64,000 bases of DNA from Paraburkholderia sp. Ac-20340. GTDB lineage: Bacteria; Pseudomonadota; Gammaproteobacteria; Burkholderiales; Burkholderiaceae. Shown in pieces: positions 34,545 through 43,781 of the stretch (positions are counted from its first letter, which is position 1; every line of letters starts with the position of its first letter). Under the pieces are notes generated by a model. That model was not told the DNA's origin and searched no databases. It was given only the letters and a program-made list of their open reading frames with translations. The position numbers and the translations under genes were made by a program. Location: assembly GCF_017104965.1 (NCBI RefSeq), contig NZ_JAAGPR010000010.1, positions 160,498-224,497 on the forward strand, in the 5' to 3' direction.

Positions 34545-35468
34545 ATGAAACTCAATCAATTGAGAGCACTCGTCTCCGTCGCCGAAACAGGCAGCATCCT
34601 GGAGGCATCGCGCAAGCTGCATGTCACGCAGTCCGCGCTTAGCAAGACGCTCAAGGAACTCGAGACAAACGTCGGTGCAACGCTCTTCGTGCGTTCCAGT
34701 AAAGGGGTTCAGCTGACGGCATATGGACAGCGTCTCGTTGCACACGCACGTTTGATCGGTGAAAACGTGCGTCGCGCTCGTGACGACATCGAAGAGATGA
34801 AGGGCAACGTCGTCAGCGAAATCAGCATCGGCGTAACGCCGGTGACCGCGTTGTTGCGTCCGCTTGCCGAAATCCTGTCGCGATTCCGCAAGGATTTTCC
34901 GCGCGTACGCCTGCGTGTGCAGGAGCTGCGGCCGAATCAGTTGCTGGAGCAGGTTCGCGAAGGTACGATCGATTTTGGCATCACCTCACAGCAGATGCCG
35001 CCGGATGGTGCCCTCGATTGCACGTCGGCGCTGCGGATGGCGACGCTCGTTGCTGCGCGAAAGGGTCACCCGCTGCGCGCCGAACGCTCACTGCAGGCGC
35101 TGCATGAAGCGGACTGGCTGGTACTCGATCCTCTCAGCGATCCGAATACGCCGTTCGTGCAACTGTTCGCGAGGCACGGCATCGAGCAGCCGTCACACGT
35201 GATCGAGTGTTCGTCGATGTCGCTCGCGCTCGCGATGTGTTCGCAACTCGACACGCTGATCCTCTTGTCCGCCGAGTCGACCAGCAGCCGTTTCATGCGC
35301 GACACAATGGATTTTCTCGAACTCGATGAGTCGATGCCAGAGCGCGTCATTTCCCTTGTCACCCGCGATCGGCATACCTTGCCCGAGTCGGCGGCGCGTC
35401 TATATGTGTCCATCGTCGACGCGCTACGCGATTACGACCCCCTTAATCTTCCCGCGCTGAAGCCTTGA
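34545..35468 (+). CDS. LysR-family transcriptional regulator
   Basis: The 307-residue protein begins 'MKLNQLRALVSVAETGSILE' and continues 'LHVTQSALSKTLKELETNVG' and 'VQLTAYGQRLVAHARLI', a LysR winged helix. The ligand domain contains 'RVRLRVQELRPNQLLEQVRE' and 'GTIDFGITSQQMPP'. ATG 34545 is chosen because the helix-turn-helix starts immediately after it, as in the family. It diverges from the MHS-M20-porin operon and is its likely regulator. It resembles the tricarballylate/aromatic subgroup, but the effector cannot be read from sequence. Confidence 0.9.
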   Translation: MKLNQLRALVSVAETGSILEASRKLHVTQSALSKTLKELETNVGATLFVRSSKGVQLTAYGQRLVAHARLIGENVRRARDDIEEMKGNVVSEISIGVTPVTALLRPLAEILSRFRKDFPRVRLRVQELRPNQLLEQVREGTIDFGITSQQMPPDGALDCTSALRMATLVAARKGHPLRAERSLQALHEADWLVLDPLSDPNTPFVQLFARHGIEQPSHVIECSSMSLALAMCSQLDTLILLSAESTSSRFMRDTMDFLELDESMPERVISLVTRDRHTLPESAARLYVSIVDALRDYDPLNLPALKP

Positions 35469-35996
35469 TGGCAGGCGAGTCCACTCCTGTTAGCCGCTCC
35501 GTTCGACGGGTGACAGCCTTCTGAAGGCTCGCCATGGCGAGGCTGCCGCAGACGAGCGGGCTTTTTTCTTGGTTCGGAAATTAAGAGAATATAATTAGAA
35601 AACAGAATCAATTATCATGAACTGAATCAGCGAATTTCTTTCGCCCTTGTTTGTGACTTGCCATTTTGGCTCTAGAAATCATGAGCAAATCAAGGGGGAG
35701 GGGTTCGTCACATGGACGCGGTTTTAGGCGGCGGGATCGAAGGACTGTCTTAATATTTGTATTCCAGATCGATTGGTCGCAGACGGATCGGCAAGATTGG
35801 GGAATTGCGCAGCGTGCGCATTTGCTTGTCCCGCTCTTGAATACCTAAGCACGCTGATGGTCGCTTAACTCCCACGGAAGGCCCCAGTGATGGCAGATGG
35901 CACTATCATGTTTTCGGTCGCCTCGGGTCAACGCAGTAAGAAGGTTGTTCTATATAACCTTAAGTTTGTGATTTGCAGACATTGTTTTAACTAAAA
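35469..35996. other. Intergenic stretch between LysR and tdm
   Basis: No gene was found. A 14-base palindrome CTCGCCATGGCGAG (35528-35541) is followed 21 bases later by a run of six T (from 35561), but the T run does not directly follow the stem, so a terminator for LysR is only possible. The rest is AT-richer, with short open frames that lack motifs. Confidence 0.35.
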
Positions 35997-38348
35997 TCAG
36001 GCTCGGACGCGCGACTTCTGCGGGTCATAAAACACCGGTGCGGCCACGCGTGCGTCGATGCGCTTTTGCTGGCCATCGAGCTTGCTGATCTGTACCCGCG
36101 TGCCGGGCTCACGATAACGCGCGTCCATGCGGCATAGCGCGATCATGCGCCCGAGCAGCGGCGAGCGCGCCGCGCTCGTCACTACGCCCACCTGTGCGCG
36201 CCCGACATGCACGCAGTCGCCGTGATGCACCGGCTCGTTGCCGTCGATCTTCAGCCCCACCAGCGCATGGCGCGGATGGGCGCTGCGCTCCAGCAGCGCC
36301 TCGCGGCCGATAAAATCGTCGGCCTTGCTCTTGAGCGGCACCGTAAAGCCGATGCCGGCCTCGAACGGATCGGTTTCGTCGGAGAACTCGTGCCCTGCGA
36401 ACACGAGCCCCGCCTCGATACGCAGCATGTCGAGCGCGTCCAGCCCAAGCGGCGAGATACCGTGTCGCTGCCCGGCCTGCCACACGCGATCCCAGACCGC
36501 GCACGCATCGCGAGGATGGCACCAGAGTTCGTAGCCCAGTTCGCCCGTGTAGCCGGTGCGCGTCACCATCAGCGGTGGCCCGTCGTGCGCGCCAAGCCGC
36601 CCGGTCAGCAGCCGGAACCAGCCTAACTCCGCGAGCGCGGGCTGCGTGGGCGGCGACCAGACGATCTCGCGCAGTAGCTCGCGGCTCGCCGGCCCCTGCA
36701 CGGCGACATTGTGGATATGCTCGCTCGCCGACTTGATCCACACTTTCATGCCGAGCGCGGCGGCCTGCTCGCGCAGCCAGATGCCCGCGTAGTCCTCGCC
36801 GCAAATCCAGCGGAACGCATCGGGGCCGAGGCGCAGCAGCGTGCCGTCGTCGAGCATGCCGCCGTGCGGGTAGCACATCGCCGAATACACCACCTGGCCC
36901 ACCGCAAGCTTGCGCACGTCGCGCGTGAGGCAATGCTGGAGCAGCGCTTCGGCGTCCGGGCCCAGTACTTCGAATTTACGCAGCGCGCTCAGGTCGATCA
37001 TCGCCACGCGTTCGCGGCACGCGTGGTATTCGTCGATGGCGCCGTGGTTGTCGTAGGCGCTCGCGAGCCACCAGCCGCGGTATTCGGTAAAGCGGCGCGT
37101 GAGTGCCGAAGTCCGCGGATGGAAGCCGCTTTCGCGGGTGAGGACGGGATCGGCGTCCGGGGTGCTGCGCGTGGCCATGGACACGGAAATGCGCTCCTTG
37201 TCCGCGTAGGTGCGGATCTGGATATCGGTGGGCTGCCAGCCGTTGGCCGGGTCTATGTCGTCGGGGCAGGACGTGCTCACGCACACGAGATCGGTGAGCG
37301 CGCGCAGCAGCACGTAATCGCCGGGGCGCGACCACGGTTCGTCCACGGCGATCTGCTGTTGCGCGCCAATCGACGTGTTGAAGAAGAAGTTGATCGCGGG
37401 CCAGCCGGGGCGCGCCTGGACGCCGTAGGGCGCGAGCGCCGCGCTCATGTTGTCGCTGCAATTCGCGTGGCCGAAATAGCCCTGCGATTCGTAGTAGCGC
37501 GCCGTGCAGGCGAGCGCGAAGGTGTCGTGGCGGCCCACGGTGTCGCGCACGACTTCGAGCATCGGCTGCATGTTGCGGTCGAAAAACTTCGCGTAGAGGC
37601 CGGGCAGCGGGTAGGCGTTGCCGTTGAGCGTGCGCGTGACGGTGGGGTCGAGGTCGAGCGTCAAGCCGCGCTCCAGCGAGGCTCGCTCGAAGGCCACGAA
37701 ATCGGAGCACTGGCGGCCGGCGACGTCGAGCACCTGGATGTATTCGCCCGCGCGCAAGGTGTAGGCGCGAGCGGTGCCGGGAGGGATCGTGAAGTCCGCA
37801 AGCGGATCGGCGAGCGGGTCGGGCAGCGGCGGCGCGCTCACGAGCGCCGGATTGGCGCGTCCGATCGTCAGGCGCAGATCGGTGGGCGCGTGCTGCGTAT
37901 CCACCGACGCCTCCAGCGCTGGCGCGGCTACGACAACCACGAGCGCCTGTTGCGCGACGAGGCGGCGCGTGTGGCCCGGCGGCGTGTCGTGCGCCCAGAG
38001 GGGCGCCGCCGCGTTTGGCGCGCACGCATCGACACCGCGCCGTGCGAGCGCGCGGCGGGTTCGTGTCGCATCGGGCGTCGCACCGCTCAACAGTTCGGCG
38101 ATAAAGCGTGCGTGCGGCGCTGCCTGCAAGCCGAGCGCGCCCGGCAGGGCGTTGCCGTGGGTGGCGTCGAAGGCGGCCAGTTCGGCAGCTTGCAGGCCTT
38201 CGACATCGACGATATCGAGCGTGTCGCCCGCATGCAGCGCGACGACGGTGCAGCCGCCGCCCGCGACACGATAACGCTCGTGCGCGGGTGCGCGGGCAAA
38301 CAGCGCGGGTTCATGGGGCCGCGTGACGACGGGTGGGCGGATCAGCAT
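35997..38348 (-). CDS. tdm: Trimethylamine N-oxide demethylase (DUF1989-GcvT fusion)
   Basis: Tdm converts trimethylamine N-oxide to dimethylamine plus a formaldehyde equivalent. The 783-residue protein joins DUF1989 modules to a C-terminal GcvT/aminomethyltransferase fold (about 420-783; 'SALRKFEVLGPDAEALLQHC', 'MVTRTGYTGELGYELW', 'GLDALDMLRIEAGLVFAGHE') that binds tetrahydrofolate. The DUF1989 part carries Cys residues in 'AGRQCSDFVAFE', 'GHANCSDNMSAAL' and 'VSTSCPDDIDPANGW', the expected zinc ligands. The first 160 residues look like a second, degenerate DUF1989 copy. ATG 38348 follows GGAGG by eight bases. It is the last gene of the amine operon, 25 bases after tmm. Domain order and length agree with characterised Tdm. 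Confidence 0.9.
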   Translation of the reverse strand: MLIRPPVVTRPHEPALFARAPAHERYRVAGGGCTVVALHAGDTLDIVDVEGLQAAELAAFDATHGNALPGALGLQAAPHARFIAELLSGATPDATRTRRALARRGVDACAPNAAAPLWAHDTPPGHTRRLVAQQALVVVVAAPALEASVDTQHAPTDLRLTIGRANPALVSAPPLPDPLADPLADFTIPPGTARAYTLRAGEYIQVLDVAGRQCSDFVAFERASLERGLTLDLDPTVTRTLNGNAYPLPGLYAKFFDRNMQPMLEVVRDTVGRHDTFALACTARYYESQGYFGHANCSDNMSAALAPYGVQARPGWPAINFFFNTSIGAQQQIAVDEPWSRPGDYVLLRALTDLVCVSTSCPDDIDPANGWQPTDIQIRTYADKERISVSMATRSTPDADPVLTRESGFHPRTSALTRRFTEYRGWWLASAYDNHGAIDEYHACRERVAMIDLSALRKFEVLGPDAEALLQHCLTRDVRKLAVGQVVYSAMCYPHGGMLDDGTLLRLGPDAFRWICGEDYAGIWLREQAAALGMKVWIKSASEHIHNVAVQGPASRELLREIVWSPPTQPALAELGWFRLLTGRLGAHDGPPLMVTRTGYTGELGYELWCHPRDACAVWDRVWQAGQRHGISPLGLDALDMLRIEAGLVFAGHEFSDETDPFEAGIGFTVPLKSKADDFIGREALLERSAHPRHALVGLKIDGNEPVHHGDCVHVGRAQVGVVTSAARSPLLGRMIALCRMDARYREPGTRVQISKLDGQQKRIDARVAAPVFYDPQKSRVRA

Positions 38349-38373
38349 GCGGGTGGCCTCCGGTTCTTGCGGC

Positions 38374-39756
38374 TCAGGCGGGTTGCTTCGCGGTGGGGGC
38401 GGTAGCACACGCAGAAGGCTCGCCAAGATACGCCGCCATCGAATCGTCGAGCGCCTTGATCCACGGCGTGTGATGCGGCGGCGACTGCGTGCCGGTCATC
38501 AGCGAGCGATAGGACTTGTTGCGATAGCCCATGATGTCCTCGTGCTTGTCGTGCTTCCACGCGAGGAAGGTGCGGTTCACGCCAGCGATATCGAAGCTCG
38601 GATAGTCGGTCGCGTCCACCAGTTGCTCGATATAGCTGCCCTGGAATTCGAACATTTCCTGATTGGTCGCGAGCGTTTCTTCGCGCGCGCGCCAGGCGAG
38701 ACTGTGCGCTGTCATCGCATCGCGCGAGGGCAACGCGATGCGCCCGAGTATCGCGTCGCGTGCGTACCAAGCCTGGGCGTCGAACATGTTGAACGAGTAC
38801 CAGAGATCCTGCATGCCCAGATAGATGAGGCGCGGGTTCTCTTCCCAGAAAATGCCTTGATACAGGCCGAGCGGCCAGAGACGGTTATTCGTCTTCAGAC
38901 GCAATGCATCGGGCAGAAAGGGGAAATGATGCTTGTAGCCCGTGCAGAGAATGATGGCGTCGATATGCTTGACGCTGCTGTCCGCGAAATGCGCGACGTT
39001 GCCGGCCATGCGCTGAAGCAGCGGCTTTTCTTCCCACGTGGCGGGCCAGTGATAACCCATCGGCGCACTGCGGTAGCAGCTCGTGATGCTGCGTGCGCCA
39101 TATTTATAGCATTGCGAACCAATATCTTCCGCGGAATAGCTGCTGCCGATCAGCAACACATCCTTGTTCTTGAATTCAAGCGCATCGCGGAAGTCGTGCG
39201 CGTGGAGAATACGCCCGCCGAAGCTTTCGAAGCCCGCGAAAGTGGGCGCATGCGGCGTCGAAAAATGTCCACATGCGTTCACGACGTAATCGAACTCTTC
39301 CGTGCGCGCGACATCGTGGGCGAGGTCCTGGCTCGTGAGCGAAAACTTGCCGCTGGCCTCGTCGTAGCGCACGTCGCGCACAACGGTATTGAAGCGGATG
39401 TAATCGCGCACTCCCGCCTTTTCCACGCGGCCCTTGATGTAATCCCACAGCACTTCGCGCGGCGGATACGAAGCGATCGGCTTGCCGAAGTGCTCCTCGA
39501 AGGTGTAATCGGCGAATTCCAGACATTCCTTCGGGCCGTTCGACCAGAGATAGCGATACATGCTGCCGTGCACTGGCTCGCCGTTTTCATCGGTGCCGGT
39601 GCGCCAGGTGTAATTCCACATGCCGCCCCAGTCAGCCTGTTTCTCGAAGCAGACCAGTTCGGGAATCTCCACGCCCTGGTCGCGCGCCGATTGAAAGGCG
39701 CGCAGTTGCGCCATGCCGGAAGGGCCGGCGCCAATGATGGCTACACGTTGCGTCAT
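38374..39756 (-). CDS. tmm: Trimethylamine monooxygenase (flavin-containing)
   Basis: Tmm oxidises trimethylamine to its N-oxide with NADPH and O2. The 460-residue protein shows the FAD motif GAGPSG at residues 9-14, the FMO fingerprint 'FGGRILHAHDF' (179-189) and the NADPH motif 'IGSSYSAEDIGSQ' (203-215). Segments such as 'RYLWSNGPKECLEFADY', 'SITSCYRSAPMGYHWP' and 'MQDLWYSFNMFDAQAWYARD' match bacterial Tmm closely. The stop lies 25 bases before the tdm start, so product and next enzyme are encoded together. Cytoplasmic; length agrees with the family (about 445-460 residues). Identification is strong from sequence and context. Confidence 0.94.
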   Translation of the reverse strand: MTQRVAIIGAGPSGMAQLRAFQSARDQGVEIPELVCFEKQADWGGMWNYTWRTGTDENGEPVHGSMYRYLWSNGPKECLEFADYTFEEHFGKPIASYPPREVLWDYIKGRVEKAGVRDYIRFNTVVRDVRYDEASGKFSLTSQDLAHDVARTEEFDYVVNACGHFSTPHAPTFAGFESFGGRILHAHDFRDALEFKNKDVLLIGSSYSAEDIGSQCYKYGARSITSCYRSAPMGYHWPATWEEKPLLQRMAGNVAHFADSSVKHIDAIILCTGYKHHFPFLPDALRLKTNNRLWPLGLYQGIFWEENPRLIYLGMQDLWYSFNMFDAQAWYARDAILGRIALPSRDAMTAHSLAWRAREETLATNQEMFEFQGSYIEQLVDATDYPSFDIAGVNRTFLAWKHDKHEDIMGYRNKSYRSLMTGTQSPPHHTPWIKALDDSMAAYLGEPSACATAPTAKQPA

Positions 39757-39762
39757 GGTGGT

Positions 39763-40659
39763 TTACCTCGCGAGAGTGAGCGGAGTGGGGAGAGAAGCCG
39801 CCAGATGGCGCGCGGCCTGCACGGTGTTACGCATGAGACAGGCGATCGTCATGGGGCCGACGCCGCCGGGCACGGGCGTGAGGGCAGCAGCGACTTGCGC
39901 GACGCTTGCGTGATCGACATCGCCTGCGAGACGCGTCTGTCCCGTGACATCGGCGACGCGGTTGATCCCTACGTCGATCACGACCGCGCCGGGTTTGATC
40001 CACGAGCCGTCCACGCAGCCCGCACGGCCGACGGCCACCACGACGATATCGGCGCTGCGGCATAGCGCGCGCGCGTTCGTGCTGCGCGAATGCAGCACGC
40101 TCACCGAGCAATGCGCGTTGAGCAGCAGCGCGGCCATGGGTTTGCCGACGATGTTCGAGCGGCCCACCACGACGGCGTGGTTCCCGGTGAGATCGCCCAG
40201 CGTTTGTTGCAGCAGGAACAGGCAGCCTTGCGGCGTGCATGGCACCAGCGATGGTTCGCCGAGCGTCAGCCGTCCCACGTTCTCGCGATGAAAGCCGTCC
40301 ACGTCCTTGTGCGGATCGATAGCCGCGAGCACGGCGGCGGCGTCGATCTGGGCGGGCAGCGGCAGTTGCACGAGAATGCCGTGCACCTGCGGGTCGGCGT
40401 TCAGGCGGGCGATGAGAGCGAGCAGCGCCGCTTTGCTCGTTTCCGCGTGGAGCCGCTCTTCGATCGAGCGAATACCGACCTCTCGTGTGCGGCGCACCTT
40501 GTTGCGCACGTACACGTCGCTGGCGGGATCGTCGCCGACCAACACCACAGCCAGGCAAGGTTCTATGCCCGTCTCGCGCAGCGCGGCGACTTCGTCGGCC
40601 ACATCGTCGAGCAGCGCTTGTGCCGCCGCGCGCCCGTCGATCACGCGCGCCGCGCTCAT
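39763..40659 (-). CDS. folD: Methylenetetrahydrofolate dehydrogenase/cyclohydrolase
   Basis: FolD oxidises 5,10-methylene-THF to methenyl-THF and hydrolyses it to 10-formyl-THF. The 298-residue protein has the folate site 'DPASDVYVRNKVRRTREVGI' with Tyr and Lys, the 'HGILVQLPLPAQID' signature, 'DPHKDVDGFH', the NADP motif 'AVVVGRSNIVGKPMAALLL' and 'LTPVPGGVGPMTIACLMRNT'. The ATG overlaps the purU stop by four bases (40656-40659). As part of this operon it handles the one-carbon units released by amine demethylation. It is probably a second copy beside the housekeeping folD, which is usual in methylamine clusters. Confidence 0.95.
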   Translation of the reverse strand: MSAARVIDGRAAAQALLDDVADEVAALRETGIEPCLAVVLVGDDPASDVYVRNKVRRTREVGIRSIEERLHAETSKAALLALIARLNADPQVHGILVQLPLPAQIDAAAVLAAIDPHKDVDGFHRENVGRLTLGEPSLVPCTPQGCLFLLQQTLGDLTGNHAVVVGRSNIVGKPMAALLLNAHCSVSVLHSRSTNARALCRSADIVVVAVGRAGCVDGSWIKPGAVVIDVGINRVADVTGQTRLAGDVDHASVAQVAAALTPVPGGVGPMTIACLMRNTVQAARHLAASLPTPLTLAR

Positions 40660-41513
40660 CGGAACACCACCGTGCGGTTCTGGTTCAGAAACACGCGATA
40701 TTCGGTGTGATAGCGCACGGCGCGCGCGAGCGCGACAGTCTCGGTATCGCGACCGATGGCGACGAGGTCGTCGGAGCGCAACGCATGATCGACGCGCTGC
40801 ACTTCCTGCTCGATGATCGGGCCTTCGTCGAGATCGGAGGTCACATAATGCGCGGTCGCGCCAATCAGCTTCACGCCGCGCTCGAACGCCTGGTGATAGG
40901 GTTTCGCGCCCTTGAAGCCGGGCAGGAACGAGTGGTGAATATTGATCGCGCGGCCCGCCAACTGCTGGCAGAGATCGTTCGAGAGGATCTGCATATAGCG
41001 CGCGAGCACCACGAGATCCGTACCGGTTTCGTCGACGAGGCGCAGCAGCTCCGCTTCCTGTTGCGCTTTGGTGTCGGCGGTGACGGGCAGATAGATGAAA
41101 CGGATGCCTTCGCGTTCGGCCATCGGGCGCAGGTCGAGATGGTTCGACACGATCGCCGTGATGCGCATGCGCAGTTCGCCCTTGTGATAGCGATAGAGCA
41201 GGTCGGTCAGGCAATGGTCGAATTTGCTCACCATCAGCAGGACTTTCATGGGCTCGCCCGCGCTCGCGAGCTTCCATTGCATGTGGTAGTCCTTGGCGAC
41301 GCTCGCGAAGTCGCGGCGCAGTTTTTCGATATCGCCACGTGCGGCGTCGTTGAAGCGGAATACCGCGCGCATGAAGAAGGTGCCGCTGGCTTCGTCGTCG
41401 AATTGCGCAAGCTCGCTGATATAGCAACCCGATGTGGCGAGATACGACGTCACGGCCGAGACGATGCCGGACGTGGCCGGGCAACTGATGGCCAGAATGA
41501 ATTGCTGGGTCAC
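40656..41513 (-). CDS. purU: Formyltetrahydrofolate deformylase
   Basis: PurU hydrolyses 10-formyl-THF to formate and THF. The 285-residue protein has an N-terminal ACT domain ('FILAISCPATSGIVSAVTSY') and a formyltransferase-like C-terminal domain with 'AIVSNHLDLRPMAEREGIRF', the catalytic 'RAINIHHSFLPGFKGAKPYH' and 'GATAHYVTSDLDEGPIIEQE'. The start is GTG 41513 with CGGAG upstream. It overlaps folD and lies 68 bases after dmmD. In this operon it regenerates free THF after formaldehyde has been oxidised by FolD, releasing formate for energy. Confidence 0.95.
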   Translation of the reverse strand: MTQQFILAISCPATSGIVSAVTSYLATSGCYISELAQFDDEASGTFFMRAVFRFNDAARGDIEKLRRDFASVAKDYHMQWKLASAGEPMKVLLMVSKFDHCLTDLLYRYHKGELRMRITAIVSNHLDLRPMAEREGIRFIYLPVTADTKAQQEAELLRLVDETGTDLVVLARYMQILSNDLCQQLAGRAINIHHSFLPGFKGAKPYHQAFERGVKLIGATAHYVTSDLDEGPIIEQEVQRVDHALRSDDLVAIGRDTETVALARAVRYHTEYRVFLNQNRTVVFR

Positions 41514-41581
41514 GATCTGGACTCCGTATTGATTTAACTGGTTGAAGCAGCCGGATTTACCTGGCGGACCGGCATCGCCGG

Positions 41582-42712
41582 TTAGCCAACGGCGAGGCGC
41601 TTGCTCTTTTGCGGATCGTCGAAAGGCAGCAGCGCGGCGCGCGCGGTAGTTTCCATGCTGCCGCGCACTTCCAGCGCGAAGCCCGGTTGCGCAGCCTGTA
41701 CGTCCAGACGCGCGATCGCGAGCGAGCGTCGCGTCAGGCGCGAGTACATCCCGCAGGTCACGATGCCCACCTGCTGGCCCGCGTGCCACAGTGTGTCACC
41801 CGCCTGCGCCGCCTTGCCCGCATCGAATTCCACGCCGTAGATCCGGAAACGCTCCTTGCCTGCAAGACGCGCGTGCTCACCCGCGCCGCAAAATGCGGTC
41901 TTGCCCGGCGACACCGTGAAATCGAGGCCCAATTCCCAGAGCGTGTCGCCGGCTTTCTCGTCGGCGAAGGGGTACATGTCCGAGTTGTCGTAGGGGAAGA
42001 ACAGCAGATAGCTTTCGACGCGCAGCCAGTCGAGCGCCGTGAACGCGCAAGGGACGATGCCGAACGGCGCGCCTTTGGCGAGAATCGTGTCCCAGATCAG
42101 TGGCGCGTCGGCGGCTTTGCAGAAGATTTCGTAGCCGCGCTCGCCCGTGTAACCCGTGCGCGAGATCATCACGGGACGGCCGAACAGGCGCGTCTGCATA
42201 TGGTGGAAATAGGGCAGATCGCGAATGCCTGGCACATGCTCGGCGAGAAAATCCACGGCGGCGGGGCCTTGCAGCGAGAGGTCGTGCAGATCGTCGTCGA
42301 ACAGCACAGCCACCTGCTTGCCTTGCGCCGACGCCACCAGCCGTTCATAGCCGTTGCCCGCGCCGTGCACGACCATGAAAGCATTCGGCCCGGTGCGATA
42401 GACGATGCAATCGTCGATGAACTTGCCGTCCTCGTTGAGCATGGTCGCGTAGACGGACTTGCCCGGATAGAGTTTGCCGATATCGCGCGTGGTGGCCCAG
42501 TCGAGCAGGCTTTCCGCATGCGGGCCCACGTAGTGGACTTTCTTCAGGCCCGACACATCCATGAGCCCGGCCTTCGTGCGAATGGCTTCGTGGTGATCGG
42601 CGAGATCGCTTGCATAGGTCCAGGCCGTGCCCATGCCGTTCCAGTCTTCGAGCTTCGAACCGAGTGCGCGATGGCGCTCGGCAAGCGCGGAAATACGCCA
42701 TGAATTTGCCAT
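41582..42712 (-). CDS. dmmD: GcvT-family tetrahydrofolate-binding protein of dimethylamine oxidation
   Basis: The 376-residue protein is a stand-alone GcvT/DmdA-like aminomethyltransferase. It contains 'DVSGLKKVHYVGPHAESLLD', 'LSLQGPAAVDFLAEHVPG', 'VMISRTGYTGERGYEIFCKA' and 'FTALDWLRVESYLLFFPYDN'. In dmm operons this gene (dmmD) accompanies the three monooxygenase subunits and is thought to move the released formaldehyde onto tetrahydrofolate. ATG 42712 has CGGAG in front; the longer frame upstream lacks one. It is related to the GcvT half of Tdm but is not fused. Role inferred from operon and family. Confidence 0.85.
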   Translation of the reverse strand: MANSWRISALAERHRALGSKLEDWNGMGTAWTYASDLADHHEAIRTKAGLMDVSGLKKVHYVGPHAESLLDWATTRDIGKLYPGKSVYATMLNEDGKFIDDCIVYRTGPNAFMVVHGAGNGYERLVASAQGKQVAVLFDDDLHDLSLQGPAAVDFLAEHVPGIRDLPYFHHMQTRLFGRPVMISRTGYTGERGYEIFCKAADAPLIWDTILAKGAPFGIVPCAFTALDWLRVESYLLFFPYDNSDMYPFADEKAGDTLWELGLDFTVSPGKTAFCGAGEHARLAGKERFRIYGVEFDAGKAAQAGDTLWHAGQQVGIVTCGMYSRLTRRSLAIARLDVQAAQPGFALEVRGSMETTARAALLPFDDPQKSKRLAVG

Positions 42713-42760
42713 GATTTTTGCTCCGATAAAGATGTTATGGAATGCCAATATTTATGGTGG

Positions 42761-43771
42761 TCAACGATCGAACTGGCTCAACCATTCGACAAGTGCCGCG
42801 CGGTAACGCGTCATGCCCTTGTAGTCGGCAATTGGCTCGGGCAGATCGCGCAGCACGCGATGCAGGCGCTGCGCCCATGCCGGATTGGTACAGAGATCGG
42901 CAAAGCTGCACAGATAGGTCCGGATGCTGAACATCAGCGCGTTGCTGCGCGGCAGCCGCACCATCAGTTGCAGTTCCACACGCAGATGCATGAGTTCGCC
43001 CGCGTTGGCCGCCGTGATGGTGCCGCGGTCGCTGCCCCATGTGTGATACGTCTCCGGCGAGGTATCCAGACGCGGATTCACCGTGAGCGTCCAGTTCAGC
43101 CGCCGCACAGGCGCGCCCGCCTGGACGCCGAGCAGGTACTTGAGCGCGCGGTCGAACACGCCCATCTGATGCGCGAGCGGAACCGGCGCGTGCCATTGCT
43201 TGAAGCTCATGCCCGCGTCGAACGCCAGCGACCAGTCGGCGGGGCCGGTGATGACGCCTGCGTCCATATATAGATCGCCGTCGCGCTGGTCGAGCAGCGC
43301 AAAGTCGCCTTGGGTCTGCCGCACGATGTATTCGAGCGGTGCATAAGGCAGCGTGCTGTCGTTGCCGAACTCGAAGCTTTGCTCGATCCCCAACGCCCGG
43401 TTGGTCCACTGCCAGCGCATGCCGTCGCGTTGGAGCGCGAACCAGTCCGGGTAATCGGCGGCGAGGTTTTCCATGATCAATTCGAGCGCGTCCCACGAGG
43501 CCGTTTGCATATGCGGCATCTGGATCGAGCGGCGAGGATCGCTTTCGAGCACGAGCGCGCGTTCGGCGATTTCGGAGCGGTAGTGTTCGTCGATGTCGAA
43601 CCAGTGCTCGAATACCGACCCCGTTTCGCGCGGCGTGGCGGGTTCGATGTTCACCGAGTACTGATAGCAGTCCTCGGGAAACGGAAACGGGAAGCGCGCG
43701 ATGGCTTTCGCACTGTTGTCGAAGCTGAAATCGCCGCGATAGGTTTGGGCCGGTTTGATCAGGACGCTCAT
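42761..43771 (-). CDS. dmmC: Dimethylamine monooxygenase, heme-dependent oxidative N-demethylase subunit (DUF3445)
   Basis: The 336-residue protein matches the DUF3445/HODM alpha-like family: 'RFPFPFPEDCYQYSVNIEPA', 'HWFDIDEHYRSEIAERALVL', 'WTNRALGIEQSFEFGNDSTL' and 'HLRVELQLMVRLPRSNALMF'. This is the heme subunit that oxidises dimethylamine to methylamine and formaldehyde. Conserved His in 'HVRVE/HLRVELQ'-type motif is a candidate heme ligand. The start ATG 43771 lies ten bases after the dmmB stop. Subunit letters vary between reports, so the symbol follows the dmmDABC naming as I recall it. The protein is cytoplasmic and needs the DmmB reductase for electrons. Confidence 0.87.
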   Translation of the reverse strand: MSVLIKPAQTYRGDFSFDNSAKAIARFPFPFPEDCYQYSVNIEPATPRETGSVFEHWFDIDEHYRSEIAERALVLESDPRRSIQMPHMQTASWDALELIMENLAADYPDWFALQRDGMRWQWTNRALGIEQSFEFGNDSTLPYAPLEYIVRQTQGDFALLDQRDGDLYMDAGVITGPADWSLAFDAGMSFKQWHAPVPLAHQMGVFDRALKYLLGVQAGAPVRRLNWTLTVNPRLDTSPETYHTWGSDRGTITAANAGELMHLRVELQLMVRLPRSNALMFSIRTYLCSFADLCTNPAWAQRLHRVLRDLPEPIADYKGMTRYRAALVEWLSQFDR

Positions 43772-43781
43772 GGAATCGGGC

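Noticed and set aside
35528..35570. Terminator after the LysR gene
   Set aside because: The palindrome and the T run are separated by about 20 bases, so it does not form a standard intrinsic terminator. It is noted only in the intergenic entry.
36711..38405. Long open frame on the plus strand (564 codons) opposite tdm
   Set aside because: It mirrors the codon structure of tdm in high-GC DNA, has Arg/Ala/His-rich low-information sequence and no motif. Similar antisense frames at 15982-17637 and 61480-63189 were rejected for the same reason.
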